Assembly (NCBI GenBank): GCA_030065825.1 | Contig: JASJCY010000033.1 | Location: 1 to 36,028, forward strand | Origin: Nostocaceae cyanobacterium | GTDB lineage: Bacteria > Cyanobacteriota > Cyanobacteriia > Cyanobacteriales > Nostocaceae | Reading direction: 5' to 3' | DNA length: 36,028 nucleotides | Shown: positions 26,669 to 35,018 of the stretch, piece by piece | Layout of the letters: each line of letters starts with the position of its first letter | Position numbering within the stretch: position 1 is the stretch's first letter | Notes under the pieces: model-generated | Told to the model about the DNA's origin: nothing | The model's database searches: none | The model's input: only the letters and a program-made list of their open reading frames with translations | Translations under genes and position numbers: made by a program

Positions 26669-27823
26669 ATGATAGTTCACTATCAGGATTTTTGGAATAC
26701 TACAGCTTCTCAACCTGCTATTAAATCACAACATTTTAGTTCGCCTACAGAACCAGTTACAAATATTTGCTTGTTAAAGATACTGAAACCATATTTAAGT
26801 AATTATATAAAAGAAAAAATCATACATAACAATTGTAGTATCAAAAATGTAGATAAAAAGGAGGAATGGATTAGCAAACCTTGCAAAGAACTTTGGAACG
26901 AAATTACTTCAGTCGCATTTTTTAAAAATGGCATAACATTTAGATGCGATTCATTAATGTCAAACAATTTACTTAGTCAACCAACTGTTGTTTGTGAAAT
27001 TAATAACTTTCAAAAAACTCATACCTTGAAAGGTGAAATTTTAGTATCCAAACTTTATCATCCTACTCCTGTTGCCACTAGTTATAACGAAAAATATATT
27101 GCAACTGCAATGGTTACAACGCCAGAGCAAAATGTTGTCAAACTATGGGAAATAGACACTGAAAAAGAAATATCATTTTATGGAAAACCAGGATGCTGGG
27201 CTAGGATAAATGCTGTAGCTTTTGCTCCTAACCTTCCTTATCTCATTAGTGGTGGTCAAGACCTAAACGTTGTCATTTGGGATATTAAAAGTAATTGTCA
27301 AATTAAAAAAATTAGAGCCCAAAATGTAATTTTTTCAATAGCAGTTAGTCATACTCCGTTGGGGAAATTAATTATTGCTTGTGGACAAAATAAAGGAAGA
27401 ATTACAGCTTGGAATCTAGAAAATCCTTGGAATCTAGAATATCAAGATTATATATATCAGATACCAGCCCATGACCAACAAGTAAATTCACTAGCATTTA
27501 GCCCACAAGGGGATATATTGGCAAGTGGTAGTCAGGATAAAGTAATCAAACTTTGGAATTCAACTACAGGAGAACTTATTTCTACACTTGGCTATCATTT
27601 AAATTCAGTCAACTCAATAGCTTTTAGTCCTGATGGTCAAATCCTTGCTAGTGCGAGTGACGACAAAACAATAAAACTTTGGGATGTTTACAGAGGAAAA
27701 GAAATCGCCGAACTAAAAGGACATACTAAAGCAGTAACATCAGTATCATTTAGCTCTGATGGTCGAACTTTGGTAAGTGGAAGCAAAGATAAAACAATTA
27801 GATTGTGGCAACGTTTATCTTAG
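26669..27823 (+). CDS. WD40 repeat protein with unknown N-terminal region
   Basis: A 384-residue protein. The C-terminal 250 residues hold about five or six WD40 repeats, the last three canonical (VNSLAFSPQGDILASGSQDK, VNSIAFSPDGQILASASDDK, VTSVSFSSDGRTLVSGSKDK each ending in LW), the earlier ones degenerate. WD40 propellers normally have seven blades, so this one may be closed by divergent N-terminal repeats. The first 120 residues show no domain I know; they lack a kinase, NACHT, caspase or TIR module often fused to cyanobacterial WD40 repeats. Probably a protein-interaction scaffold for the two genes upstream. ATG at 26669 is 12 bases from the previous stop. Confidence 0.83.
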   Translation: MIVHYQDFWNTTASQPAIKSQHFSSPTEPVTNICLLKILKPYLSNYIKEKIIHNNCSIKNVDKKEEWISKPCKELWNEITSVAFFKNGITFRCDSLMSNNLLSQPTVVCEINNFQKTHTLKGEILVSKLYHPTPVATSYNEKYIATAMVTTPEQNVVKLWEIDTEKEISFYGKPGCWARINAVAFAPNLPYLISGGQDLNVVIWDIKSNCQIKKIRAQNVIFSIAVSHTPLGKLIIACGQNKGRITAWNLENPWNLEYQDYIYQIPAHDQQVNSLAFSPQGDILASGSQDKVIKLWNSTTGELISTLGYHLNSVNSIAFSPDGQILASASDDKTIKLWDVYRGKEIAELKGHTKAVTSVSFSSDGRTLVSGSKDKTIRLWQRLS

Positions 27824-28216
27824 ATTATCTACCCTAAATCATTGTGTTTTGGTCATCTTTAAACAACTTGTTGACTTCTAAAACTTGCACCATTCGCAAT
27901 TAAACATCCTTACCGCCTAGGAATAAATTCCTAGGCTCATATACAAAGTATGATAAATCAGACTGAGTAAGGAATGAGAGTGCATTTTAATGTACTTGGT
28001 TTATTAGCCTTGAAATTTATTTCAAGGTGGGTTATGGGACTGAAAGAGATTGGTGCAGGTTGTCAGTTTTAAATTTATTTCAAGGTTAGTATTACTCCCA
28101 TGAGGTATAGATTTGACTTCACTATCTTTCCCTATTTCCCCTTTAGGGGTAGATTTAAGATATAATCCCAAATCTCAAATCACCTCATTCACTTCCTAAT
28201 ACCTAAAAACACTATT
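27824..28216. repeat. intergenic region with two palindromes and a possible foldback element
   Basis: No gene. Perfect hairpins: GCCTAGGAAT-AA-ATTCCTAGGC (27915-27936, 10 bp) and CCTTGAAAT-TT-ATTTCAAGG (28008-28027, 9 bp), the latter half-repeated at 28071-28085. AACTTGCACCA (27882-27892) and its near complement TGGTGCAGGTT (28051-28061) may be the ends of a 180-bp element related to the AACTTGCAC copy at 11372. No convincing target duplication was found. Confidence 0.6.
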
Positions 28217-28849
28217 ATGACTACTACTATTCCCTTCCAACCAACAGAAATAATCCACCTATCAGGTATCAGCTGGAAAACCTATGAAACCTTACTGCAA
28301 GAACTCAATCATAGTCGCCGTCTACGACTAACATATAACCACGGGAATCTCGAAATCATCTCTCCATCACCAGAACATGAACGTTACAAAGAAGTAATGG
28401 GTCGATTCGTGGAAACTCTTGCTGAAGAACTAGAAATTAGAATCTATCCTCTTGGTTCTACTACTTTCAAACTTCCACAACTTAGTGGAGTTGAACCAGA
28501 TAAATGCTTCTACATTACTAACCTGAATGCAGTTAAAGGTAAAAACAGAATTAACCTCCAACAAGACCCTCCACCAGATTTAGTAGTAGAAATTGATATT
28601 ACCAGTAGTTGTGAAAATCGCTTACCAATCTACGCGGATATGGGTGTACCGGAAATCTGGCGTTATGACGGTAATTCCTTTACTATCAACATTCTCCAAA
28701 ATCAACAATATGTAACTGTTGAACAGAGTTTAGCCTTTCCCAATTTACCGCTTCAGGAAATTTCTCGATTTTTACAACAGGTAAATCAACAAGATTACTT
28801 AGAACTGATACGAGAATTCCGTAACTGGGTGAGAAGTCAAATTAAATAG
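28217..28849 (+). CDS. Uma2 family (DUF820) endonuclease-like protein
   Basis: A 210-residue protein of the Uma2/DUF820 family, a PD-(D/E)XK nuclease-fold group expanded hugely in cyanobacterial genomes and of unproven cellular function. Landmarks: SWKTYETLLQELNHSRRLRL, LEIISPSPEHERYK (about 54-67), GVEPDKCFYI (about 95-104), PPPDLVVEIDITSSCENRLP (about 119-138, the core with Asp and Glu) and MGVPEIWRYD. The spacing fits an intact active site. Solo gene with a normal ATG start. Family members often move horizontally. Confidence 0.88.
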   Translation: MTTTIPFQPTEIIHLSGISWKTYETLLQELNHSRRLRLTYNHGNLEIISPSPEHERYKEVMGRFVETLAEELEIRIYPLGSTTFKLPQLSGVEPDKCFYITNLNAVKGKNRINLQQDPPPDLVVEIDITSSCENRLPIYADMGVPEIWRYDGNSFTINILQNQQYVTVEQSLAFPNLPLQEISRFLQQVNQQDYLELIREFRNWVRSQIK

Positions 28850-29421
28850 AATGAGAATTTTCCAACTCTTCTATAAAGATGCTACCGTCACAGGAATATT
28901 GATAATTAAAAATTATTCATTAACTGTAAATTGATTTAATAAGCAAATAAAAAGAGAATTTTGTCAAAAATTTAATGAAAAATCTTCCCAATTAATTGAC
29001 GCAATAACGTCTTTTCACGCTATGATAAAAAATATGTATCTGGGAAATAGTGTAACCATTTTTTGGGAAAAACCCTGAAAGCCTATTTTTTCGTAGTCTT
29101 CATCCCTAGAACAAGGTTTGTCATGACATTAGGTTGCCCTATTTTTCCAAGCACATTATTCATCCGATTTCCCCATGATTGACAAACGGCTCATTATATA
29201 GTATGTGATTCGGAGAATACGGAAAGCGCAAAAAATAAATAATCTGTTGTACTCACACCTCATAATATATTTATCTGACTTAGGGAATACCAAGAAATAA
29301 TGTGGGATGGGCATCCTGCCCGTCTCTTACTATCGGCAGTTACATTTCTTCCACCCCAAGATATTTTGGGATATTTTTGAATTGGGAATCCGTTAATTTT
29401 TACAATACATACAAAAAATCT
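28850..29421. other. AT-rich intergenic region upstream of coaX
   Basis: No gene that I can support in 572 bases. The frame of coaX stays open back to 29302, but that stretch contains a common GGGATGGGCATCCTGCCC repeat (about 29303-29322) and is not conserved coaX sequence in my judgement. Confidence 0.5.
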
Positions 29422-30225
29422 GTGGAAACTTGGCTAGCCTTAATGATAGGTAATTCCCGTTTGCACTGGGGCTTATTCACCGGAAAAACTCTGCAATCAA
29501 CTTGGAATACCGACTATCTCCCTAAATCTGCTATTCATAAACTCGCCCAATCTCAAACCCTCGCTGATTTATCATCCACCATTTCTCTCCCCACTCTCCC
29601 CACTCTCCCCACTCTTCCCCCTCCCCTCCTCCTAGCATCCGTAGTTCCCGGTCAAACCCAACTATGGCAAACCTATGAAAATATTCGCATCATTACCTTA
29701 GAACAAATACCACTTCAGGGACTTTATCCCACCTTGGGAATTGATCGCGCTTTGGCTTTATTTGGTGCTGGGAAGACTTTGGGTTTTCCCATAATGGTAA
29801 TTGATGCAGGAACAGCACTGACATTTACTGGTGCGGATAGTCACCAAAATCTAGTAGGAGGGGCAATTCTTCCGGGACTAGGTTTACAATTTGCCACCTT
29901 AGGGGAAAAAACGGGAAAGTTACCTTTTGTAAGGGTGCATCATCTTGTATCTCTGCCATACCGTTGGGGTAAAAATACGCAAGAAGCGATAAAAAGTGGA
30001 ATTTTTTATACTATTTTAGCTGGAATTAAAGATTTTATTGAAGCCTGGTGGAAAGAGTTTCCAGAAGGGAAAGTAGTGATTACCGGTGGCGATCGCACTT
30101 TAATTGCTGAGTATATAGAATTACAAGCTCCCCAAATTGCCGCCAGTTTAATTGTGGAAGCAAATTTAATATTTTGGGGAATGGGGGAAATAATTACTTC
30201 CTTCCCAGCAGAAGATTGCCTATAA
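29422..30225 (+). CDS. coaX: type III pantothenate kinase CoaX
   Basis: A 267-residue enzyme that phosphorylates pantothenate, the first step of coenzyme A synthesis. Landmarks: WLALMIGNSRLHWG at the start (the phosphate-binding segment, in the cyanobacterial variant with Met where other bacteria have Asp), TLGIDRALALFGA, DAGTALTFTGAD, GGAILPGLGLQ and VITGGDR. I choose GTG 29422 (VETWLALMIGNS), since cyanobacterial CoaX proteins begin close to this point; the frame is open to 29302, adding 40 residues of unrelated sequence. A low-complexity insert (LPTLPTLPTLPPP, about residues 55-67) comes from a CT-rich repeat at 29585-29631. A HIP1 site lies inside the gene. Confidence 0.88.
   Translation: METWLALMIGNSRLHWGLFTGKTLQSTWNTDYLPKSAIHKLAQSQTLADLSSTISLPTLPTLPTLPPPLLLASVVPGQTQLWQTYENIRIITLEQIPLQGLYPTLGIDRALALFGAGKTLGFPIMVIDAGTALTFTGADSHQNLVGGAILPGLGLQFATLGEKTGKLPFVRVHHLVSLPYRWGKNTQEAIKSGIFYTILAGIKDFIEAWWKEFPEGKVVITGGDRTLIAEYIELQAPQIAASLIVEANLIFWGMGEIITSFPAEDCL
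29585..29631. repeat. CT-rich minisatellite inside coaX
   Basis: Units of CTCCCCACT and CTTCCCCCT, read in frame as Leu-Pro-Thr repeats. Third CT-rich tract in the window and the second inside a gene. Confidence 0.8.
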
Positions 30226-30379
30226 TATCAGAGTAAATACTGACAATAATTGTTTTGTGCAAGGAAAACCGGACAAAAAGCTACAAAAAAGCTACACCCA
30301 GATAAAAATCCGGCATCTTCGACCTAACGGTAAGGAAATTAGCTCAACTAATAAGAAGTTTTAGGAAGAAACTAAACTA

Positions 30380-31402
30380 ATGAAATCATTAAAATCAAAG
30401 GCATTTAGTCTTGCTAGTTCTTTAATGTTAACGTTTGCCATAGGCTCCGTTGCAGAAGCTGCAACTTTCAGACCAGGAGATCCGCCAGTTCCAACCTCTT
30501 TGCAGGAATACATTGACCTGGCAGAAACGGGAACTTTACCCGACCCACTCGATCCCAATAAGCTAGTCCTCTGGTCTGGTGGGGGGGAACGCTTTACTTT
30601 TCTAGAGAGAGCCCAGGACAATGGCGGTCAGTTTTCGATTTTCGACGTTTTAGTTCCTACCTTTAATGGACCTCCCCTACACTTCCATACCCGTGAAAAT
30701 GAATGGTTCTACGTGGTCGAGGGAAATGTTTTCTTACAGGTAGCAGACGAATTGATTGCAGGAGAGCCAGGAACTTTAGTTTACGGTCCTGCGACCATAA
30801 TTCATTCCTTTAAAAATAAAGCATCCGATCCGGCTAGGATGCTGCTTTATTATGAACCTGTTCCAGAAGACGATCCAAATTCGGTGGGGAATATAGAGAG
30901 ATTTTTCATAGAGGTTGGTCAAGAAGTTGTCGATCCAATTAATCCACCAGCTGTTGACATTCCCCGACTCCTATCAGTAGCTCCAGACTTTGGGCTAACA
31001 TTTCCCAAGACCTTTGGCTTTGAGGCATCTGAATTCACAGGTGACGAAGTCACCATTAGGCGATCAGGAATACCGGATGCATCCTCCAGTGTTGTCTTGG
31101 GTCTGAGCAATGGACTAGATATTCCACTGACATTTGAGATTGGAGAAGTCTTCAAGACAGTTACCCTTCCCTCAGAGGTGGGTAATCAAACCCTCGACTT
31201 AATATTGAAAGATCCAAGTCCGGGATCTTTGGTAGGGTTGATCGATCAAAAAGCTGTTCGTACCGCTAACGTACCTGAATCTTCTTTCCCCATTGGCTTA
31301 TTAGCTTTTGGGATGTTAGGTGCTGGTTTAATTTCAAGGGGAATCAAAACACATTCAGAAAAGAATGTCAATAGTTCAAAGTTATGCGCTCAAAAGTCGT
31401 AA
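30380..31402 (+). CDS. exported cupin-domain protein with PEP-CTERM-like C-terminus
   Basis: A 340-residue exported protein. N-terminal signal peptide (MKSLKSKAFSLASSLMLTFA, cleavage near AEAA, about residue 28). A cupin domain follows at about residues 75-165: PLHFHTRENEWFYVVEGNV provides the two histidines and the Glu of motif 1, and YGPATIIHSFKN the histidine of motif 2, so a metal site is likely. After that, a beta-rich region (VTIRRSGIPDASSSVVLGLS) that resembles an adhesion-type repeat, and a C-terminal VPESSF, hydrophobic stretch and basic end, a PEP-CTERM-like sorting signal with PES in place of PEP. A GGAAG ribosome binding site lies about 11 bases before the ATG. Function of surface-sorted cupins is unknown. 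Confidence 0.85.
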   Translation: MKSLKSKAFSLASSLMLTFAIGSVAEAATFRPGDPPVPTSLQEYIDLAETGTLPDPLDPNKLVLWSGGGERFTFLERAQDNGGQFSIFDVLVPTFNGPPLHFHTRENEWFYVVEGNVFLQVADELIAGEPGTLVYGPATIIHSFKNKASDPARMLLYYEPVPEDDPNSVGNIERFFIEVGQEVVDPINPPAVDIPRLLSVAPDFGLTFPKTFGFEASEFTGDEVTIRRSGIPDASSSVVLGLSNGLDIPLTFEIGEVFKTVTLPSEVGNQTLDLILKDPSPGSLVGLIDQKAVRTANVPESSFPIGLLAFGMLGAGLISRGIKTHSEKNVNSSKLCAQKS

Positions 31403-31554
31403 GACTTAAGCTCAGGGAGTAGGAAATGGAAATTGATTTCCCTCCCAAAACTTCTTGGGTGAGGTGGGGAACTCTTCACAGAGAACAGAGATTGCTAAAA
31501 CAGCAAATAAGTGCAAGAGTCTTAACTAACAACCAACCAGGAGAAATTTAACAC

Positions 31555-32304
31555 ATGGCACAACTAAGTGGAAAGACAGCACTGATTACAGGGGGCACAA
31601 CCGGGATTGGCTTTGCTAGTGCAAAACTCTTCAAATCAGAAGGAGCTCGCATAGCAATTAGCGGACAGAATCAAGAACGACTGGATGAAGCCGCCAAGCA
31701 ATTGGGTGATAATGTGCTGGCAATTCGTGCCGATGTCAGTCAGGTGAGCGACATCGAGGCAATGGTAAATCAAGTAAAGGAGGTGTTCGGGAGTCTAGAT
31801 GTGTTGTTTGTCAATGCTGGCATTGCCAAGTTAGCTCCCCTGGATGCTGTTGATGAAACTCTAGTTGATGAGGTCTTCAACATTAACTTTAAGGGTGCAT
31901 TTTTCACTGTTCAGAAAGCTGCTCCAATCATGGGGGAAGGTGGTAGTATTATTCTAAACACCTCCGTCAACAACCAAATGGGTATGACTGGGTCGAGCAT
32001 ATATGCAGCTTCCAAGGCAGCTGTGCGTTCGCTCTCCCGCACCTTTGGAGCAGAATTGATCGGTCGTGGTATTCGTGTTAACGCTGTCAGTCCTGGTCCG
32101 ATCCAGACACCTATTTATGGCAAGCTGGGAGTACCTCAAGACCAACTCCAAGACTTCGCTCGTCAACTCCAAGAGGAAATACCGATGCAGCGCTTCGGTA
32201 ATCCTGAGGAAATTGCCAATGCGGTCTTGTTTCTTGCCTCCAACCAGTCCTCCTTCATACTTGGTGAAGAACTCGTGGTAGATGGCGGCTGGACTGAGAT
32301 TTGA
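31555..32304 (+). CDS. SDR family NAD(P)-dependent oxidoreductase
   Basis: A 249-residue classical short-chain dehydrogenase/reductase. Cofactor motif TGGTTGIG (residues 11-18), NAGIA (about 87-91), catalytic Ser in ILNTSVN (about 136), YAASK with Tyr and Lys at about 149-153, then PGPIQTPIYG. C-terminal WTEI ending with GEELVVDGGW is usual. The residue after strand 2 (SGQNQERL) lacks the acid typical of NAD users, hinting at NADP. AGGAG (31539-31543) precedes the ATG by 11 bases. A strong terminator follows (32346-32392). Substrate unknown. The cupin gene lies 150 bases upstream on the same strand. Confidence 0.9.
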   Translation: MAQLSGKTALITGGTTGIGFASAKLFKSEGARIAISGQNQERLDEAAKQLGDNVLAIRADVSQVSDIEAMVNQVKEVFGSLDVLFVNAGIAKLAPLDAVDETLVDEVFNINFKGAFFTVQKAAPIMGEGGSIILNTSVNNQMGMTGSSIYAASKAAVRSLSRTFGAELIGRGIRVNAVSPGPIQTPIYGKLGVPQDQLQDFARQLQEEIPMQRFGNPEEIANAVLFLASNQSSFILGEELVVDGGWTEI

Positions 32305-32345
32305 GGGGCTAGCAACAGTAATCAAATATCTACTCATTTATTACT

Positions 32346-32392
32346 AAACTTACTCATTTAATCAGATTTTTAGGTTAAATGAGTAAGTTTTT
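32346..32392 (+). terminator. strong hairpin terminator after the SDR gene
   Basis: AAACTTACTCATTTAA (32346-32361) and TTAAATGAGTAAGTTT (32375-32390) form a perfect 16-bp stem with a 13-base loop, followed by TT. It is 42 bases past the SDR stop. Confidence 0.82.
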
Positions 32393-32453
32393 CCAAGCAC
32401 TAAGGAAGGACTAGATTTGGTATATAATAAACTCGTTAAACAGTTGTCTACCC

Positions 32454-32620
32454 ATGCTACTAGGATTTAAGACAGAATTATAACTTAATAATCATCAAAG
32501 AAAATTATTAGCTAAATATGCAAAGGACAGCTAGACATGCTTATAACTGGTGATTAGCTTTATGTGAGCAAATTTTATCACACAATCAAACTTTTCCAGA
32601 TAAGAAAATTAAATTTCCTA
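32454..32620 (+). pseudogene. decayed N-terminus of a TnpB (IS200/IS605 OrfB) gene
   Basis: Reading from ATG 32454 gives MLLGFKTEL, a stop, then LNNHQRKLLAKYAKDS; after a frameshift near 32520 the reading continues ARHAYNW, a stop (TGA), then LALCEQILSHNQTFPDKKIK. This matches the N-terminal region of TnpB-type transposon nucleases (the ARHAYNWGLAL segment is diagnostic). At least two nonsense codons and one frameshift make it non-functional, and the rest of the gene is gone. Basis is direct translation. Confidence 0.75.
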
Positions 32621-33024
32621 GGTATTAGGTTCCCGTAGCGTCTTTGTTAGCGTTCAAAGCAGCGTGTCGCTTGCGACTCAGCCTGCCCGAAGGGCTTAGG
32701 AGATAGTTTGCAAATGTGCGCCACAACAAGCACTACGTAATCTGAGAAATAGTAGGATTTCCAAGATTTAAAAAGAAATATCGTTATGATAGTTTTGGTT
32801 CTACCGTACTTGTTATCCTAAATTCACAGTTTGTTAAGAGGGAACAGGCAACAGGAGAAAGAGGCAATATTAATAAATAATGCTCGAAAATAACTATAAT
32901 CTTCCTTACATAACATAGCAAGCTTTTTAATTTTGTTGATATAAATTCAGCATAACAGGTACTGAAGAACCATAGTTTTTATCAACAGGTGAAGGACATT
33001 TAAGTAGATATGATGAGGTTTCTA
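32621..33024. other. non-coding region downstream of the TnpB remnant
   Basis: No gene. 32628-32730 carries GC-richer dispersed repeat sequence (GTTCCCGTAGCGTCTTTGTT, then GCCTGCCCGAAGGGCTTAGG), the rest is AT-rich. Confidence 0.5.
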
Positions 33025-33849
33025 TCAGCTCTTTTCACCTTGAGTTTGAATAAAATCACGAATTTCTCCCGCCACAATACTAGCAAATAACTCAGGTAAG
33101 TCACCTCCACCTCTATCAATTATTTTCATATCTACTTGTGGAATTAATTTAGCGTAGGTATGACTCATCATTAAGGCATCTGAAATGTCTTTTCCACCTT
33201 GCAAAATTAATACTGAAACTGCCATCAAATGCAATTGATTTTGTAATAATTCTGCATGAATTTCAGATTGTTGACGTAGAAATAATAACTGACTTCCTGT
33301 AGGGTTTTGCAACATTAAATTTTTTTGTCGCCACTCTTGTTCAATTTTCCTATCCAAACCCAAAATCTTTGTCAAAGGTCGCAACATTCGTAACAGTTTA
33401 AATACCCATGGCGATCGCTTGATTAAACTCTGCATTTTCTGCCAACGTTTTTCGCTTCCCTCAATTTCGACTCCCTCTGGGGCTAGCAACACTAAATTAT
33501 AAATCTTTTCTGGGTACTTTAAAGCATAGCTAGCAGCAATCCAACCTCCCAGGGAATGCCCTACCAAATGTACTTTCTCTAGCTTTAAACTTGCCAATAA
33601 TTCAGCTAGACACTCCACATGCAAATCTATTGAGTGATGAACATTGGGAAAATCGGATTCACCAAACCCTAACAAATCTGGTGCTAAACAATGAAAATCT
33701 TCTGACAGTAACTCCATTATTGATACCCACTGGCTGCTATCATGCCAAGGACCATGTAAAAAAACTACAGGAATGCCTCCACCCACCTCACGCCAAAAAA
33801 TTAACCCAACAGAAAGCTTTCTCCGGGAGTTACGGAATAGATTATTCAT
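33025..33849 (-). CDS. alpha/beta hydrolase fold protein, catalytic histidine apparently lost
   Basis: A 274-residue alpha/beta hydrolase. The oxyanion-hole loop HGPWHDSSQW (about 32-41) and the nucleophile elbow GHSLGG with Ser99 are intact; the acid may be Asp221 (QGGKDISD). The expected histidine loop, normally GxGHxPxxE, reads GGGDLPELF at about residues 247-255, with Asp250 in place of His (codon at 33100-33102, GAC). One base change from CAC would explain it. The enzyme is therefore either inactive, uses another histidine, or has another role. ATG at 33849. It is followed, on the same strand, by about 700 bases with no gene; the NUDIX gene lies 73 bases upstream. Confidence 0.85.
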   Translation of the reverse strand: MNNLFRNSRRKLSVGLIFWREVGGGIPVVFLHGPWHDSSQWVSIMELLSEDFHCLAPDLLGFGESDFPNVHHSIDLHVECLAELLASLKLEKVHLVGHSLGGWIAASYALKYPEKIYNLVLLAPEGVEIEGSEKRWQKMQSLIKRSPWVFKLLRMLRPLTKILGLDRKIEQEWRQKNLMLQNPTGSQLLFLRQQSEIHAELLQNQLHLMAVSVLILQGGKDISDALMMSHTYAKLIPQVDMKIIDRGGGDLPELFASIVAGEIRDFIQTQGEKS

Positions 33850-33921
33850 GTTAATAACTCTAGGGAGTGTATAGACTTTAGATGTTTAAATTTTATCCAA
33901 AATCCGCCAGCTTCAATATTC

Positions 33922-34407
33922 CTATGCCAAAATGGTCAAGCCCCTCAAGTAGTCTTGTAATTGCTGACTATGGTCGTGAGACATAGGTTCTCCGGGAAGG
34001 GAATTAATAGGGAAAGCTTGAATATCCATAACTTCTAAGGTATCCTGAACCTCCATCTCCCCTTTAACTTCTGCTTCCACTAACACACAAATAGAGTGAA
34101 TTCTAGGATCGCGGTCTGGTGCAGAATAAACTCCGACGAGACGCCGAATCTTTACCAATTCTAGCCCAGTTTCCTCCATCAATTCACGCTGTACTGCATT
34201 GGGAATATCTTCTCCCCAATCCACCATACCTCCAGGTAGAGCCCAGCGACCATTATCCCGTCGTCGAATCAGGACAATTCTACCATCCGGCAAAATCGGA
34301 ATGATGCTAGTACCAGGGATGGGATGACGAAAAATCACCCCCAGCACCGTTTGTCCAAAACGCCACAAACTACGAGTAGATTGGACTGCCACAGTTAAAA
34401 AAGTCAC
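33922..34407 (-). CDS. NUDIX family hydrolase
   Basis: A 161-residue NUDIX protein that hydrolyses nucleoside diphosphate-linked substrates. The NUDIX box is perfect: GGMVDWGEDIPNAVQ followed by RELMEETGLEL (about residues 79-104), matching G-x5-E-x7-REUxEExGU. The N-terminus (residues 1-40) is hydrophobic-poor and has a LWRFGQTVLGVIFRHP lead found in some cyanobacterial members. GTG start at 34407. It is upstream of and on the same strand as the alpha/beta hydrolase gene (72-base gap), perhaps a two-gene unit. Substrate unknown (ADP-ribose or oxidised nucleotides are common guesses). Confidence 0.9.
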   Translation of the reverse strand: MTFLTVAVQSTRSLWRFGQTVLGVIFRHPIPGTSIIPILPDGRIVLIRRRDNGRWALPGGMVDWGEDIPNAVQRELMEETGLELVKIRRLVGVYSAPDRDPRIHSICVLVEAEVKGEMEVQDTLEVMDIQAFPINSLPGEPMSHDHSQQLQDYLRGLTILA

Positions 34408-34475
34408 TATTTTTAATCTTTGAAGTTTTTATTGTAGATATTTGTGTTGTACCGTTAAATAATACTTACCCAAAC

Positions 34476-34717
34476 TTACCCACATCTAGACATTTCTACG
34501 CTAGGTAGCTTTGACCAGGGGCGTTTGGTGATTAATTCCTGTTTCATCCAGAACTGTCGGCAGCACTCTGTCCACAGGCTAACACCGCCTAACTGACGGC
34601 TTTCTTCAAATTAAAGGCTGCATTTAAATCGCGGTCAAGTAAAAGACCACAACATTCGCACTTGAACACTCTTTCCTTTAGAGAGAGTTCTTTCTTCTTG
34701 TGAGCGCACCCAGCGCA
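34476..34717 (-). pseudogene. decayed C-terminus of a TnpB (IS200/IS605 OrfB) gene
   Basis: Read on the minus strand from 34717: CAGCAHKKKELSLKERVFK then CECCGLLLDRDLNAAFNLKK and AVS, then a stop at 34589-34591. The paired CxxC knuckles and the DRDLNAAFNL sequence are the zinc finger and RuvC III end of TnpB. Past the stop, AVLACGQSAADSSG and, after a frameshift, MKQELITKRPWSKLP continue the usual tail to a TAA at 34476-34478. The first two thirds are missing. Same family as the N-terminal remnant at 32454 but opposite strand. Confidence 0.83.
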
Positions 34718-35018
34718 TCACCATTTACATCCGCCCAATAACTAAATTATATAGTAGTATTTGATACAGATTGTTTGTAGAAACAAAAATCACCCCATAT
34801 ATAAATGCAGGGGCTACCCTGCCGTTGATTATTTGGTAAATAACATTGAGTTCATTTTAGCATCTGATGCAGTTCAAACAACAGTATTTTTTTTATTCAT
34901 GCTTCAATTATGCCATTTACCTAAGTAATAACTCGGATGTTAAAACTTTTGGTATTAACTAAAGTAGGCAAAGTATTACCTTCCCTTAAGTGATGGTGAA
35001 ATGCAGTGCAGCTTATAT
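34718..35018. other. AT-rich non-coding stretch
   Basis: No gene. One hairpin GCAGGG-GCTA-CCCTGC (34807-34822) is the only clear structure. Confidence 0.5.
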
